DNA from: Halomonas sp. A40-4
GTDB taxonomy: Bacteria > Pseudomonadota > Gammaproteobacteria > Pseudomonadales > Halomonadaceae
Assembly (NCBI RefSeq): GCF_015767635.1
Contig: NZ_CP065230.1
Coordinates: forward strand, 248,001-312,000
Length of the DNA stretch: 64,000 bases
Direction of reading: 5' to 3'
The notes under the pieces are model-generated. The model had not been told where the DNA came from. It searched no databases and was given only the letters and a program-made list of their open reading frames with translations. Positions 32,580 through 42,318 of the stretch are shown in pieces (the stretch's first letter is position 1; every line of letters begins with the position of its first letter). Position numbers and translations under genes: made by a program.

Positions 32580-33218
32580 ATGGCAAAAGAACCGCAAACC
32601 CCGATGGACGACGAGCTGGCTCGCCACGAGCAGGAAGCAGAGACGCCGGAGCAAGAAGCTGAAGATCGCCTGGTTGAAGGCGAACTGGAAGGCCTTGTCA
32701 ATGACGATGAAACCGTCGTCGATCGTGTCGAGGATGAGGCTGAAGTCGATGCGCTGGCCGCCAAGGTGCAGGATCTGGAGCAGCGTCTGGCAGAAGCCCA
32801 GGATCAGTCGCTAAGAGAAGCCGCCGAAGCGCAAAACGTGCGCCGCCGGGCGGAGCATGAGGCTGAAAAGGCGCGCAAATTCGCCTTGGAGAAGTTTGTT
32901 AAAGAGCTTCTGCCGGTCATCGACAGCCTGGAAAAAGCGCTTGAGTCGATGCAGGAAGACGCCTCCGAGGTTCATCGCGAAGGGGTCTCGATGACCCTGA
33001 AGATGCAGCTGGATGTGCTGAGCAAGTTTGGCGTTGAAAGCATCGATCCCCAGGGCGAGCCGTTTGACCCACAGGTCCACGAAGCCATGGCGATGGTGCC
33101 GAACCCTGAGCAGGAGCCAAATACGGTCATGGAGGTCATGCAGAAGGGTTACTTGCTGAATGGACGCCTGGTCCGCCCGGCCATGGTCGTGGTCAGTCAG
33201 AAAGCGAGTGAGTCATAA
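32580..33218 (+). CDS. grpE: Nucleotide exchange factor GrpE
   Basis: A 212-aa co-chaperone that releases ADP from DnaK. A very acidic N-terminus (about 1-60) leads into the long dimerising helix ([36 protein letters not shown]) and the beta domain ([17 protein letters not shown]). ATG 32580 is chosen because CAGGAG precedes it; the open frame extends upstream into the promoter. It begins the grpE-dnaK-dnaJ chaperone cluster, each unit with its own signals. A small A-rich hairpin (33225-33244) after the stop may attenuate read-through. Confidence 0.96.
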   Translation: MAKEPQTPMDDELARHEQEAETPEQEAEDRLVEGELEGLVNDDETVVDRVEDEAEVDALAAKVQDLEQRLAEAQDQSLREAAEAQNVRRRAEHEAEKARKFALEKFVKELLPVIDSLEKALESMQEDASEVHREGVSMTLKMQLDVLSKFGVESIDPQGEPFDPQVHEAMAMVPNPEQEPNTVMEVMQKGYLLNGRLVRPAMVVVSQKASES

Positions 33219-33241
33219 CGCAGTAAAGGCCTAAAAAGGGC

Positions 33242-33269
33242 CTTGAAAAGTCTCAGGTGGCCCCCAGAT
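33242..33269 (+). promoter_or_regulatory. Sigma32 heat-shock promoter of dnaK
   Basis: CTTGAAA (33242-33248), 13-bp spacer and CCCCAGAT (33262-33269) match the RpoH consensus closely. The transcript would begin near 33276, and its leader holds two small adjacent hairpins (GGGGcaaCCCC and GCGGGaaatCCCGC, 33273-33297). Confidence 0.85.
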
Positions 33270-33341
33270 AAAGGGGCAACCCCGCGGGAAATCCCGCAAC
33301 CAGTTTGATGTATTGAAACAACCGAATACGAGGTTCTTATT

Positions 33342-35276
33342 ATGGGACGCATTATTGGTATTGATTTGGGCACCACAAACTCCTGTGTATCGGTGCTCGA
33401 TGGCGACAGTGCAAAAGTCATTGAAAACGCAGAAGGCGGCCGTACGACGCCGTCCATCATTGCGTACACCGAAGACGGTGAGACGCTCGTCGGTCAGGCC
33501 GCCAAGCGCCAGGCGGTGACCAATCCTGAAAATACGCTTTACGCTATCAAGCGCCTGATTGGCCGTCGTTTCAAAGACGACGTTGTTCAGAAAGATATCA
33601 AGATGGTGCCGTACAAGATCACCGAAGCCGATAACGGTGATGCCTGGGTAGAAGTGAAAGGCCAGAAAATGGCACCGCCGCAGGTGAGCGCGGAAGTGCT
33701 CAAGAAAATGAAGAAGACGGCAGAAGACTACCTTGGTGAAACCGTCACCGAAGCGGTCATCACCGTGCCGGCTTACTTCAATGACAGCCAGCGCCAAGCC
33801 ACTAAAGATGCAGGGCGCATCGCCGGTCTGGATGTCAAGCGTATCATCAACGAGCCGACCGCAGCGGCGCTTGCCTATGGCATGGACAAGTCACGCGGTG
33901 ATAAAACCATCGCGGTATACGACCTGGGCGGCGGTACCTTTGATATTTCGATCATCGAAGTCGCCGATGTCGACGGCGAAACCCAGTTTGAAGTGTTGGC
34001 CACCAACGGTGACACCTTCCTGGGTGGTGAAGACTTCGATCTGGCGCTGATCAACTATCTGGTTGACCAGTTCAAGTCGGACAGCGGTATTGACCTGTCA
34101 GGCGATAACCTGGCCATGCAGCGTCTGAAAGAAGCCGCCGAGAAGGCCAAAATCGAACTTTCCAGCGCCCAGCAGACTGATGTCAATCTGCCCTATATCA
34201 CGGCCGATAACACCGGTCCGAAGCACCTGAACGTGAAAGTGACCCGCGCCAAGCTGGAGTCGCTGGTAGACGATCTGGTGCAGCGCTCGATGGAACCCTG
34301 CAAGATGGCGCTGAAAGATGCCGGCCTGTCGGCCTCCGAGATCGACGACGTTATCCTGGTCGGTGGTCAGACGCGCATGCCGCTGGTTCAGCAAAAAGCC
34401 GCTGAGTTCTTCGGCAAGGATGCACGTAAAGACGTCAACCCGGACGAAGCCGTGGCCGTGGGTGCCGCAATTCAGGGCGGCGTTCTGGGTGGCGACGTGA
34501 AAGACGTGCTGCTCCTCGATGTAACGCCGCTGACCCTGGGCATCGAAACCCTGGGTGGCGTGATGACGCCGCTGATCGAGAAAAACACCACCATCCCGAC
34601 CAAGAAGACGCAAACCTTCTCCACGGCGGATGACAACCAGACGGCAGTGACCATCCACGCCGTCCAGGGTGAGCGCAAGCAAGTGTCGCAGAACAAGTCG
34701 CTGGGTCGCTTCGACCTTGCCGATATTCCGCCGGCGCCGCGCGGCGTGCCGCAGATCGAAGTGGCCTTCGACCTGGATGCCAACGGTATCCTGAACGTCT
34801 CCGCGAAAGACAAGGCGACCGGCAAAGAACAGTCGATCGTCATCAAGGCGTCCAGCGGCCTGACCGAAGACGAGATCGAGCAGATGGTACGCGACGCCGA
34901 AGCCCACGCCGACGAAGACAAGAAGTTCGAGGCGCTGGTGCAGTTGCGTAATCAGGCGGACGGCATGATCCACGCCACCCGCAAGACGCTGGAAGAAGCT
35001 GGTGACAAGGCGACCGATGACGAGAAGCAATCCATCGAAACCGCGATCACCGAGCTGGAAGAAGCTACCAAAGGCGATGACCAGGAGCTGATCCAGCAGA
35101 AACTCGACGCACTCACTGAAGCGTCTGGCCAGCTGGCACAGAAGATGTACGCCGAGCAGGCTGAAGGCGCCGAGCAGCCGGGTGAGGAAGGTGCCGAGCA
35201 GGGCAACGCCAAGCCCGATGAAGACGTGGTCGACGCCGAGTATGAAGAAGTCAACGACGATCAGAAAAAGCAGTAA
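33342..35276 (+). CDS. dnaK: Chaperone DnaK (Hsp70)
   Basis: A 644-aa Hsp70. The ATPase domain begins [13 protein letters not shown]; further signatures are [13 protein letters not shown] and [14 protein letters not shown]. The substrate domain has [28 protein letters not shown], and the helical lid ends in a Gly/Glu-rich tail and [11 protein letters not shown]. Length matches E. coli DnaK (638). It works with GrpE and DnaJ in folding and in control of sigma32. No frameshift is seen. AGGTTCTT-type spacing gives a weak ribosome-binding site before ATG 33342. Confidence 0.98.
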   Translation: MGRIIGIDLGTTNSCVSVLDGDSAKVIENAEGGRTTPSIIAYTEDGETLVGQAAKRQAVTNPENTLYAIKRLIGRRFKDDVVQKDIKMVPYKITEADNGDAWVEVKGQKMAPPQVSAEVLKKMKKTAEDYLGETVTEAVITVPAYFNDSQRQATKDAGRIAGLDVKRIINEPTAAALAYGMDKSRGDKTIAVYDLGGGTFDISIIEVADVDGETQFEVLATNGDTFLGGEDFDLALINYLVDQFKSDSGIDLSGDNLAMQRLKEAAEKAKIELSSAQQTDVNLPYITADNTGPKHLNVKVTRAKLESLVDDLVQRSMEPCKMALKDAGLSASEIDDVILVGGQTRMPLVQQKAAEFFGKDARKDVNPDEAVAVGAAIQGGVLGGDVKDVLLLDVTPLTLGIETLGGVMTPLIEKNTTIPTKKTQTFSTADDNQTAVTIHAVQGERKQVSQNKSLGRFDLADIPPAPRGVPQIEVAFDLDANGILNVSAKDKATGKEQSIVIKASSGLTEDEIEQMVRDAEAHADEDKKFEALVQLRNQADGMIHATRKTLEEAGDKATDDEKQSIETAITELEEATKGDDQELIQQKLDALTEASGQLAQKMYAEQAEGAEQPGEEGAEQGNAKPDEDVVDAEYEEVNDDQKKQ

Positions 35277-35300
35277 GCGCTCTTTCTGACGAGGTAGGCG

Positions 35301-35334
35301 GCGACGCGGGGGGCAACTCCCGCGTTGCTGTTTC
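35301..35334 (+). terminator. Terminator between dnaK and dnaJ
   Basis: GCGACGCGGG and CCCGCGTTGC form a 10-bp stem (one G-T pair) with an 8-nt loop, followed by TGTTTCC. It lies 24 bp after the dnaK stop and is of moderate strength because the T tract is short. Confidence 0.6.
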
Positions 35335-35360
35335 CACGTCAAAGACGCAAAAAGCTTAAT

Positions 35361-35404
35361 GTGTCGTTAAATACTGTGTCTTAAATACTCTGTCGTTAAC
35401 ACAT
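35361..35404 (+). repeat. Imperfect 15-bp tandem repeats before dnaJ
   Basis: GTGTCGTTAAATACT, GTGTCTTAAATACT and CTGTCGTTAACACAT follow each other directly; further GTTAAATG and GTTGAATG variants continue to about 35432. The repeats occupy the dnaJ leader region. Function unknown. Confidence 0.6.
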
Positions 35405-35452
35405 AGTTAAATGTGCAGTTGAATGCGTAGCTAACCAAGAGGCGTAGGACCC

Positions 35453-36604
35453 ATGTCCCAACGCGATTATTATGAAATCCTGGGTGTCGACAAAGGGGCC
35501 GATCAGAAAGAGATCAAGAAGGCCTACCGTCGCCTTGCGCAAAAATATCACCCCGACCGCAACCCGGAAGACGATACTGCCGCGGAAAAATTCCGCGAAG
35601 TGTCAGAAGCCTACGAAGTCCTGACCGATAGCGAAAAACGTGCGGCCTACGACCAGTTTGGTCATGCCGGTGTCGATGGCCAGGGCGGTGGCTTTGGTGG
35701 CGGTGGTTTCGGCGGCGGTGGCGCTGGCGATTTCAGCGACATTTTCGGCGATGTGTTTGGCGATATTTTCGGCGGTGGCGGCGGGCGTCGTCGTGGTCCC
35801 AATGCCCCGGCGCGCGGTTCTGACCTGCGCTATAACCTGGAGTTGGACCTGGAAAATGCGGTCTCCGGTACCACGGTTGATATCCGTGTGCCGCGCCATA
35901 TTGAATGTGACCGTTGTGACGGCGGCGGTGCTGAACCGGGGTCAAGCAAAGATACCTGCCCCACCTGCCATGGCCACGGCCAGGTGCGTATGCAGCAGGG
36001 CTTTTTTGCGGTTCAGCAAACCTGCCCGACCTGCCATGGCTCAGGCCAGCACATCAAGGTGCCGTGTCACAAGTGTAACGGCGAAGGGCGCGTGCGCGAG
36101 ACCCGGACACTGTCGGTGAAAATCCCGCCGGGTGTGGATACCGGCGACCGTATCCGCCTGAACGCGGAAGGCGAAAGCGGCATCAATGGCGGCCCGCCAG
36201 GCGACCTGTACGTCCAGGTGGCCATCAAGCCGCACCATATCTTCCAGCGTGATGGCAAGCACCTGCAATGTGACGTGCCGATCAATTTCGTCGATGCAGC
36301 ATTGGGCGGTGAGCTGGAAGTGCCGACACTCGATGGTCGAGTGAAGCTGAAGATTCCGCCGGAAACCCAAACCGGCAAGATGTTCCGGCTCAAGGGCAAG
36401 GGCGTCAAGCCGGTTCGCGGCGGCGTCCCTGGCGACCTGCTGTGCAAAGTCGTGGTGGAAACGCCCGTCAAGCTCAGCGAGGAACAAAAGAACCTGCTGC
36501 GCCAGTTCCAGGAAAGCCTGGACGGCAGCAACAGCCACCATTCACCCAAGAAAACCGGCTTCTTCGACAGCGTGAAGAAGTTTTTTGAAGAGATGAAGCC
36601 GTAA
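35453..36604 (+). CDS. dnaJ: Chaperone DnaJ (Hsp40)
   Basis: A 383-aa type I Hsp40. The J domain (1-70) has the HPD motif in KYHPDRN. The G/F region (about 75-115) is rich in GGGFGGGG. The zinc centre has four motifs: [24 protein letters not shown] and CHKCNGEG. The C-terminal substrate domains follow. It stimulates DnaK ATP hydrolysis. No own heat-shock promoter was found between dnaK and dnaJ, so it probably relies on read-through plus whatever the repeat-containing leader provides. Confidence 0.98.
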   Translation: MSQRDYYEILGVDKGADQKEIKKAYRRLAQKYHPDRNPEDDTAAEKFREVSEAYEVLTDSEKRAAYDQFGHAGVDGQGGGFGGGGFGGGGAGDFSDIFGDVFGDIFGGGGGRRRGPNAPARGSDLRYNLELDLENAVSGTTVDIRVPRHIECDRCDGGGAEPGSSKDTCPTCHGHGQVRMQQGFFAVQQTCPTCHGSGQHIKVPCHKCNGEGRVRETRTLSVKIPPGVDTGDRIRLNAEGESGINGGPPGDLYVQVAIKPHHIFQRDGKHLQCDVPINFVDAALGGELEVPTLDGRVKLKIPPETQTGKMFRLKGKGVKPVRGGVPGDLLCKVVVETPVKLSEEQKNLLRQFQESLDGSNSHHSPKKTGFFDSVKKFFEEMKP

Positions 36605-36638
36605 TGTTGGGGAGATAGCCAACCGTCGGCTGTTAAGC

Positions 36639-36670
36639 GCAAAAACCCTCGGTCCGCCGGGGGTTTTTGC
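36639..36670 (+). terminator. Intrinsic terminator of dnaJ
   Basis: GCAAAAACCCTCGG, loop TCCG, CCGGGGGTTTTTGC: a 14-bp stem with one T-G pair and a built-in T5 tract, 35 bp after the dnaJ stop. The matching A5 tract lets it also act on the other strand. Confidence 0.88.
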
Positions 36671-36692
36671 TGTATGGGGAGTGCTGCGCATC

Positions 36693-37592
36693 ATGGATAA
36701 CCTTCAGGATAGGCCCGTAACAGGGATTTTGCTCAGGGTCCTGTCAGGTCTTCTGTTTACCGGCATGCTGGTAAGCATCAAGGCGGTCAGCGATGCTGTG
36801 CCGGTCGGCCAGTCGGTGTTTTTTCGCTCGCTGTTTGCGTTGTTGCCGATCGTGGTGTTTCTGGCCTTGCGCCATGAATTCCCTCGTGGCCTGGCAACGC
36901 GTCGTCCGCTGGGTCATGCTCTGCGCTCGGGGTTGGGAGCGGCGGCCATGTTCGCCTCCTTTGCGGCGGTCGCGATATTGCCGGTTGCCGAGGCCACGCT
37001 GCTCGCTCAACTGACACCAGTGTTCATGGCGGTAGGCGGGATATTGCTGCTGGGTGAGCGGTTTTCGCTCTATCGAGCAGGGGCGATTGTATTAGCGCTC
37101 AGCGGAATGGCGGTATTGGTGCTGCCTGGGTTGGGCAAGGATGGGGCGCATGGCCAGGTGGCCGGCTATGCGCTGGGCGCGCTTAGCGCCTTGTTAACGG
37201 CAGGGGCGCTGTTGACCGTTCGGCGGATTTCACGCACGGAAACGGCGGGTTCCATCGCGTTCTATTTTATTCTGGTGTCGTCGTTGGCAGGCCTTGCAAC
37301 CCTGCCATGGGGCTGGGCGGCGCTTAGCCCGGTCGAGTTTGGGTTGCTGGTGCTCTCGGGCCTGTTTGGCGGGGCGGCGCATATCGCGATGACGCTGGCA
37401 TTACGCTACGCGGAAGCGTCACGTCTGGCACCCTTTGAGTATATTGCCCTGGTTTGGCCCGTATTGGCGGATTGGATGTTGTTCGGAATACCTGTCTCGA
37501 GTGCCTTTCTGCTGGCACTGCCGCTGATGCTGAGCGGGGTGGCGCTGGCCGCCATGGAAGGGCGGCGGCTTAGATGGCCTCTTCGACGATAA
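36693..37592 (+). CDS. EamA/DMT superfamily permease
   Basis: A 299-aa inner-membrane protein with ten predicted helices in two EamA repeats (about 12-140 and 155-292), of the RhaT/RarD drug-metabolite transporter superfamily. Features are SIKAVSDAVPVGQSVFFRSLFALLP, AEATLLAQLTPVFMAVGGILLLGERF and ASRLAPFEYIALVWPVLADWMLFGI. The substrate is unknown; many are amino acid or metabolite exporters. ATG 36693 has GGGGAG upstream. The 3' end overlaps the convergent ABC ATPase gene by 23 bp. Confidence 0.87.
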   Translation: MDNLQDRPVTGILLRVLSGLLFTGMLVSIKAVSDAVPVGQSVFFRSLFALLPIVVFLALRHEFPRGLATRRPLGHALRSGLGAAAMFASFAAVAILPVAEATLLAQLTPVFMAVGGILLLGERFSLYRAGAIVLALSGMAVLVLPGLGKDGAHGQVAGYALGALSALLTAGALLTVRRISRTETAGSIAFYFILVSSLAGLATLPWGWAALSPVEFGLLVLSGLFGGAAHIAMTLALRYAEASRLAPFEYIALVWPVLADWMLFGIPVSSAFLLALPLMLSGVALAAMEGRRLRWPLRR

Positions 37593-38319
37593 GCTGCGGG
37601 CTGCCTTTTGAGCAGGGCTCGATCCGCGCATTGACCCGATAAACGGATTGCAGCAGCGAGGGCGTGATGACGTCCTCCGTGGGACCGCAGGCAATCAGGC
37701 GGCCATGTTCGAGGACCATGGCGGCATCGCTGAAGCGCAGCGCATGGCCCAGGTCATGCAACGCCACCAGAATGAGCATCTGGCGCTCATTGGCCAGCCG
37801 CCTTAGCACACCCAGCAGGCTAATCTGGCGGTTAAGGTCGAGCGCCGAGGTGGGCTCGTCGAGCATCAGAATCTCGGGCTCCTGGACCAGCGCCTGGGCG
37901 GCACTGACCAGTTGGCGCTGCCCACCGCTCAGGTCGCCGATATCACGCTCGCCAAGCACGGCAATGTTCAGCTCATCAAGGGCGCGATCAACCTGGGCCA
38001 GGTCCTCGTTTTGCACTTTCAGGCTGCGTCCCTGCATGCGCGCTAACAGTACCGACTCATACACCGTCAGTACAGCTCTTGCCCCCGTGTCCTGGGGCAT
38101 ATAGGCCACGGGCCGCTCGGCACTGGTACCGCTGATAGTGACCTCGCCGTCACCTTTCAATAGGCCCAGGATGCGGCGAAAAAGGGTCGATTTACCGGCT
38201 GCGTTAGGCCCCAGCAGGGCGACCATCTGCCCACCCTGAAAGGCTGGTGTCGTAATGTCCTGGATAATGGGAGTACGCCCGTAGCGGGCGGAAACATGAG
38301 TCAGCTGTAGGGTTACCAT
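37570..38319 (-). CDS. Iron-siderophore type ABC transporter ATPase
   Basis: A 249-aa ABC ATPase of the FecE/FhuC class. Walker A is GPNAAGKST (note Ala for Gly at the fourth residue), the signature is LSGGQRQLVSAAQAL, Walker B is ILMLDEPTSALD and the switch is VALHDLGHAL. It is the last gene of a binding protein-permease-ATPase operon and overlaps the permease by 7 bp. It energises uptake of a ferric chelate (or cobalamin-like ligand) through the single permease gene product. Confidence 0.9.
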   Translation of the reverse strand: MVTLQLTHVSARYGRTPIIQDITTPAFQGGQMVALLGPNAAGKSTLFRRILGLLKGDGEVTISGTSAERPVAYMPQDTGARAVLTVYESVLLARMQGRSLKVQNEDLAQVDRALDELNIAVLGERDIGDLSGGQRQLVSAAQALVQEPEILMLDEPTSALDLNRQISLLGVLRRLANERQMLILVALHDLGHALRFSDAAMVLEHGRLIACGPTEDVITPSLLQSVYRVNARIEPCSKGSPQLIVEEAI

Positions 38320-39392
38320 GACGCCTTCTTGTGGTTAAGCACGAGAAATAGAAAGAAGGGAATGCCCACCAGTGAGGTAATGATACCAATGGGGATGATG
38401 GTGCCGGGGATGATGATTTTGGAAATCACGGACCCGACGGAAAGAATCAGCGCGCCACACAGCGCCGAGCCGGGCAGGAAGAAGCGCTGGTCTTCGCCTA
38501 GAAGGATGCGTGCAATGTGCGGCCCGACCAGGCCAATAAAGCCGATGGTGCCCACAAACGCCACTGCAATCGCGGCCAGTAGCGATACCAGTACCAGCAC
38601 TTCCAGTCGCAGCGCGCGAGGATTCACGCCCATGCTTTCGGCCTTGGCATCGCCCAGTCGCATGGCGGTGAGCGCCCAGCCGTGACGTGCCAGTAGCGGC
38701 ATCACCATGGTCAAAATGCTCAGCGCGATCCAGAATTTTGGCCAGGTGGCTTTGGTGAGGCTGCCCATGGTCCAGAACACCACTGCGGCTACGGCCTGCT
38801 GGCTGGCAAAAAACTGAATCAGCGCCATGAGGGAATTGAAGATAAATACCATCGCAATGCCCAGCAGCACGATGGTTTCCACCGTCACGCCGCGCTTGAG
38901 GCTGAGCGCATGGATGAGAAAGGCGGTGACCATGGCCATCAGAAACGCATTGATAGGCACCACGTATTCGATGGCCGCCGGGATAATCGCGACGCCAAAG
39001 GCTAGGCCCAGAGCGGCACCAAAACTTGCGCCCGCCGAAATGCCCAATGTGAAGGGGCTGGCCAGCGGGTTGCTCAGGATGGTTTGCATCTGCGCCCCGG
39101 CGATGGAAAGGCTCGCGCCCACCACCAGCGCCATCAGGGCTACTGGCATGCGGATTTCCCAGAGGATCACCCGGGCCTGCTGGCTGACGCTGTCGGGGGT
39201 GAACAGCGCGGCCATGACCTCGCCCAGGCTATAGCGCGCAGGGCCGAGGGCAAGATCGACGCACAGGCTGAAGAAGAGCGCGACGACCAGCGCCGCCAGA
39301 ATCATCTGGCGGCGAAACACTTGGCTGCGATAAAAGGCGCGCCCCTGTGAATCCTGCGCGTTGGGCGTTGTCGCGATGCTCTCAGTCGTCAT
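38313..39392 (-). CDS. FecCD-family iron-siderophore permease
   Basis: A 359-aa membrane protein with about nine or ten helices of the BtuC/FecCD family: RMPVALMALVVGASLSIAGAQMQTILSNPLASPFTLGISAGASFGAALG, then GFIGLVGPHIARILLGEDQRFFLPGSALCGALIL. A ~30-residue hydrophilic N-terminus precedes the first helix. Only one permease gene is present, so it should act as a homodimer. It overlaps the binding protein gene by 11 bp and the ATPase gene by 7 bp, a tightly coupled operon. Confidence 0.93.
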   Translation of the reverse strand: MTTESIATTPNAQDSQGRAFYRSQVFRRQMILAALVVALFFSLCVDLALGPARYSLGEVMAALFTPDSVSQQARVILWEIRMPVALMALVVGASLSIAGAQMQTILSNPLASPFTLGISAGASFGAALGLAFGVAIIPAAIEYVVPINAFLMAMVTAFLIHALSLKRGVTVETIVLLGIAMVFIFNSLMALIQFFASQQAVAAVVFWTMGSLTKATWPKFWIALSILTMVMPLLARHGWALTAMRLGDAKAESMGVNPRALRLEVLVLVSLLAAIAVAFVGTIGFIGLVGPHIARILLGEDQRFFLPGSALCGALILSVGSVISKIIIPGTIIPIGIITSLVGIPFFLFLVLNHKKASW

Positions 39393-40512
39393 TCAAGGAT
39401 AACCAGTAGCCGGGTTCATAATCGATGGGTAAAAAGCGATCGTGCAGTTCCGCCATGGTGGCTTCCGGGTCCAGGTCCGCAAACAGGTCGGGGTGCAGCC
39501 ATTTCGCCAATCGCTGGATAGCGACAAAATAGTAGGGGCTGTTATAGAACTGGTGCCAAATGGCGTGGACATTATCTGACTCGACCGCCTGAATACCGGT
39601 CATGGCGGTGCGTTCGGTGAGGGCCTCGAGCTTGGCCTGCGCCTTCTCCATGTCAGCGCCAGGCCCGACGCCGACCCAGTCGCCGCCTGGCACGTAGGCA
39701 TCCCAACTGCCGCCAGTCACTACCATGTGGTCTGGGTCAGCAGCGATAATCTGCTCGGGATTCAAGGTGCCGAAGGTGTTGGGGATAATGTCCGCGGCAA
39801 TGTTGGTGCCACCGGCCAGGGCGACGTATTCGCCAAAGTTGGCAGGGCCAAAGCTCATGCAGCATTCGTCTGAGTAGCCGCCCGCTCGGTCAATAAAGAC
39901 GCTGGGTCGCTCGGGGTCGGCCTGCTCGATGACATCCGTGACCCGTGCAAGCTGTTCCTCGGCGAAGGTGATGAACTCTTCGGCGGCGGCTTCATCGCCA
40001 AACAGCTTGCCGATGATTCGCATAGAAGGAATGGTGTTTTTGATGGGGTCTTCGCGGAAATCCACATAGACGATAGGGATGTCCAGCTCGGCCAGTTTGT
40101 CGTCGTAGCCAGCATCCTCGGTGGCGGTTTTGGCTTCAATGTTCATCATCACCACGTCTGGGGTAAGCGATGCAGCCTGTTCAACATCGAAGGTGCCGTC
40201 TTTAAAGCCGCCAAAAGTCGGGATCGCTTCAATCTCAGGAAAACGCTCAAGATAGCGTGCGTAGTTGTCGGGGTCAGCTTGGGAAAAATCCTCGCGCCAG
40301 CCCACTACATGCGCAAAGGGGTCCTCCGGTTCCAGTATGCCCACCAAATAGATTTGCCTGCCTTCGCCTAGAATAACCCGCTCGGCCGGCGCTTCTAGGG
40401 TGACGTTGCGACCGGCAACATCGGTCACGGTAATCTCGTCAGCTGAAGCGACGCAGCTCAATGCAGACAGTGCACCAAACAGCCATTTTGAAAAGTGGGT
40501 AGCTATACGCAT
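39382..40512 (-). CDS. Periplasmic iron-siderophore binding protein
   Basis: A 376-aa periplasmic binding protein of the BtuF/FepB helical-backbone class. The signal peptide covers about residues 1-24 (ending VASA). The domain begins ITVTDVAGRNVTLEAPAERVILGEGR and continues with a TPDVVMM segment. It contains an unusual Cys-Cys pair (DECCMSFG). The C-terminus (HPDLFADLDPEATMAELHDRFL) is typical of iron-complex binding proteins. ATG 40512 gives a normal signal peptide; the longer frame adds 18 unlikely residues. It is the first gene of the operon. No TonB receptor is in the window. Confidence 0.88.
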   Translation of the reverse strand: MRIATHFSKWLFGALSALSCVASADEITVTDVAGRNVTLEAPAERVILGEGRQIYLVGILEPEDPFAHVVGWREDFSQADPDNYARYLERFPEIEAIPTFGGFKDGTFDVEQAASLTPDVVMMNIEAKTATEDAGYDDKLAELDIPIVYVDFREDPIKNTIPSMRIIGKLFGDEAAAEEFITFAEEQLARVTDVIEQADPERPSVFIDRAGGYSDECCMSFGPANFGEYVALAGGTNIAADIIPNTFGTLNPEQIIAADPDHMVVTGGSWDAYVPGGDWVGVGPGADMEKAQAKLEALTERTAMTGIQAVESDNVHAIWHQFYNSPYYFVAIQRLAKWLHPDLFADLDPEATMAELHDRFLPIDYEPGYWLSLNDD

Positions 40513-40620
40513 TTTTATTACCAGTCGATAAAGTGAGCCAGTGGGGGGAGTCGCAATGCTCGCCAACGGAGCGTGAATGATTCAACTATGTCCTGCGTTT
40601 AATTCCTATTTGCAACAGAG

Positions 40621-40629
40621 ATCATTATC
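40621..40629 (-). promoter_or_regulatory. Possible Fur half-operator
   Basis: On the minus strand GATAATGAT is identical to the first nine bases of the 19-bp Fur consensus, but the other half matches poorly (about 11 of 19 overall). It lies 109 bp upstream of the siderophore binding protein gene and could serve either that operon or DUF2218. Confidence 0.3.
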
Positions 40630-40769
40630 GTGGAAACGACCCTGGCTGTCGAGAGGGGTAACCCCGTAAACGCCGCGTCACGCCAAGGGTGAAAACGCTG
40701 CTTGGCACTTATGGCTGCGCGGATTAGGCTAGTAGGTACTCACTTGCCACTTCTTTTGGAGAAAGCAGC

Positions 40770-41051
40770 ATGCCGCTATCTCGTGCTGAAATCGCGACGC
40801 CCTCTGGCGAGCGCTTAATGAATCGCTTGTGCAAGCACTGGGCGCACGAGCTTGAGGTTGAGCACTCTGATCAAGAGGCAAAAATCGTTTTTGGTTCCGG
40901 TACCTGCCTGATGAGGGCCGATGACGAAACCTTGATAGTGGCGCTCGAGACACTGGAGGAAGGCCATCTGGACGAATTGGAAGGAGTAGTGGAGCGGCAC
41001 CTGGTGCGTATGGCCGGTGATGAAGCGCTGGTCATCATTTGGGAAAATTGA
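40770..41051 (+). CDS. DUF2218 family protein
   Basis: A 93-aa protein of the DUF2218 family, small proteins often found beside siderophore uptake or iron-regulated genes. Matching segments are RLMNRLCKHWAHELEVEHSD and VERHLVRMAGDEALVIIWE (C-terminal). No signal peptide is present. GGAGAAAG precedes ATG 40770. It is divergent from the siderophore ABC operon with about 257 bp between, and precedes dapB by 98 bp. Association with iron metabolism is suggested by family and context only. Confidence 0.78.
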   Translation: MPLSRAEIATPSGERLMNRLCKHWAHELEVEHSDQEAKIVFGSGTCLMRADDETLIVALETLEEGHLDELEGVVERHLVRMAGDEALVIIWEN

Positions 41052-41083
41052 GCGAGACCCGACGTCGAACAGGATAGTGGGTC

Positions 41084-41092
41084 TGTTATAAT
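41084..41092 (+). promoter_or_regulatory. Extended -10 promoter of dapB
   Basis: TGTTATAAT is a perfect extended -10 (TGnTATAAT). No clear -35 is present, which is common with this element. It lies 58 bp before the dapB start. Confidence 0.6.
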
Positions 41093-41119
41093 CACTTTCT
41101 TTTATTTCCTCTATGTTGA

Positions 41120-41956
<837 letters not shown>

Positions 41957-42152
41957 ATAAAGGGCGCGTCTGCGATATGACAGTTCGGTCTCTAGGGGGT
42001 AGTCTTGGGTCAGAAATTCCTGTAACATTCCAAAAATTTTGGCCGAGTGGCTGCCTACAGGCAGCGAAATGTCTGCAGCGAAAGCACCGCGCTTGTTGCA
42101 CTGGCCTCAGGTTAGAGAGAAATAGCTAATCGCTGCGCCATGACGGTTAGCC
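41957..42152 (+). other. dapB-carA intergenic region, 5' part
   Basis: This is the first part of the only gap above 300 bp without a gene (41957-42318). It holds a CCAAAAATTTTGG near-palindrome at about 42030-42042 and a GCTGCC-TAC-AGGCAGC hairpin near 42051-42066. I see no convincing promoter, ArgR site or ORF. The rest of the gap holds a leader ORF and a terminator. Confidence 0.5.
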
Positions 42153-42191
42153 ATGGATGAGAACAACAAGCGGGATGAAACCGATTTTTAA
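42153..42191 (+). CDS. Possible carA leader peptide (12 codons)
   Basis: ATG 42153 opens a 12-codon frame (MDENNKRDETDF, then TAA) that runs into the intrinsic terminator hairpin before carA. The stop codon lies in the hairpin loop region. There is no strong ribosome-binding site, so translation is unproven. Such overlap is what a translation-coupled attenuator would show. The alternative is a chance ORF within the dapB terminator. Confidence 0.25.
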   Translation: MDENNKRDETDF

Positions 42192-42212
42192 TCGGCGTCA
42201 TCCCGCTTTTTT
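42168..42212 (+). terminator. Intrinsic terminator between dapB and carA (possible attenuator)
   Basis: AAGCGGGATGA (42168-42178) and TCATCCCGCTT (42198-42208) form an 11-bp perfect stem. An inner CCGAT-TTTTA-ATCGG stem extends it. Six T follow (42207-42212). It lies 106 bp before carA and 211 bp after dapB. Confidence 0.92.
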
Positions 42213-42318
42213 ACGGCCCCAGTTTAATGAAGATAGTTTCACTAATGAGCGTCGTGAATAACGAAGAAATTGCTGAGCCTGCGCCCACAGGCTCCCATCA
42301 GCCTGGGAGGATCTTGTT

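Noticed and set aside
34098..35342. Long open frame antisense to dnaK
   Set aside because: It is the codon-biased shadow of dnaK, without a ribosome-binding site or family resemblance. The same holds for long frames opposite carB, infB and pnp.
40600..40640. Full 19-bp Fur box
   Set aside because: Only about 11 of 19 positions match; just the half-site was kept, at low confidence.
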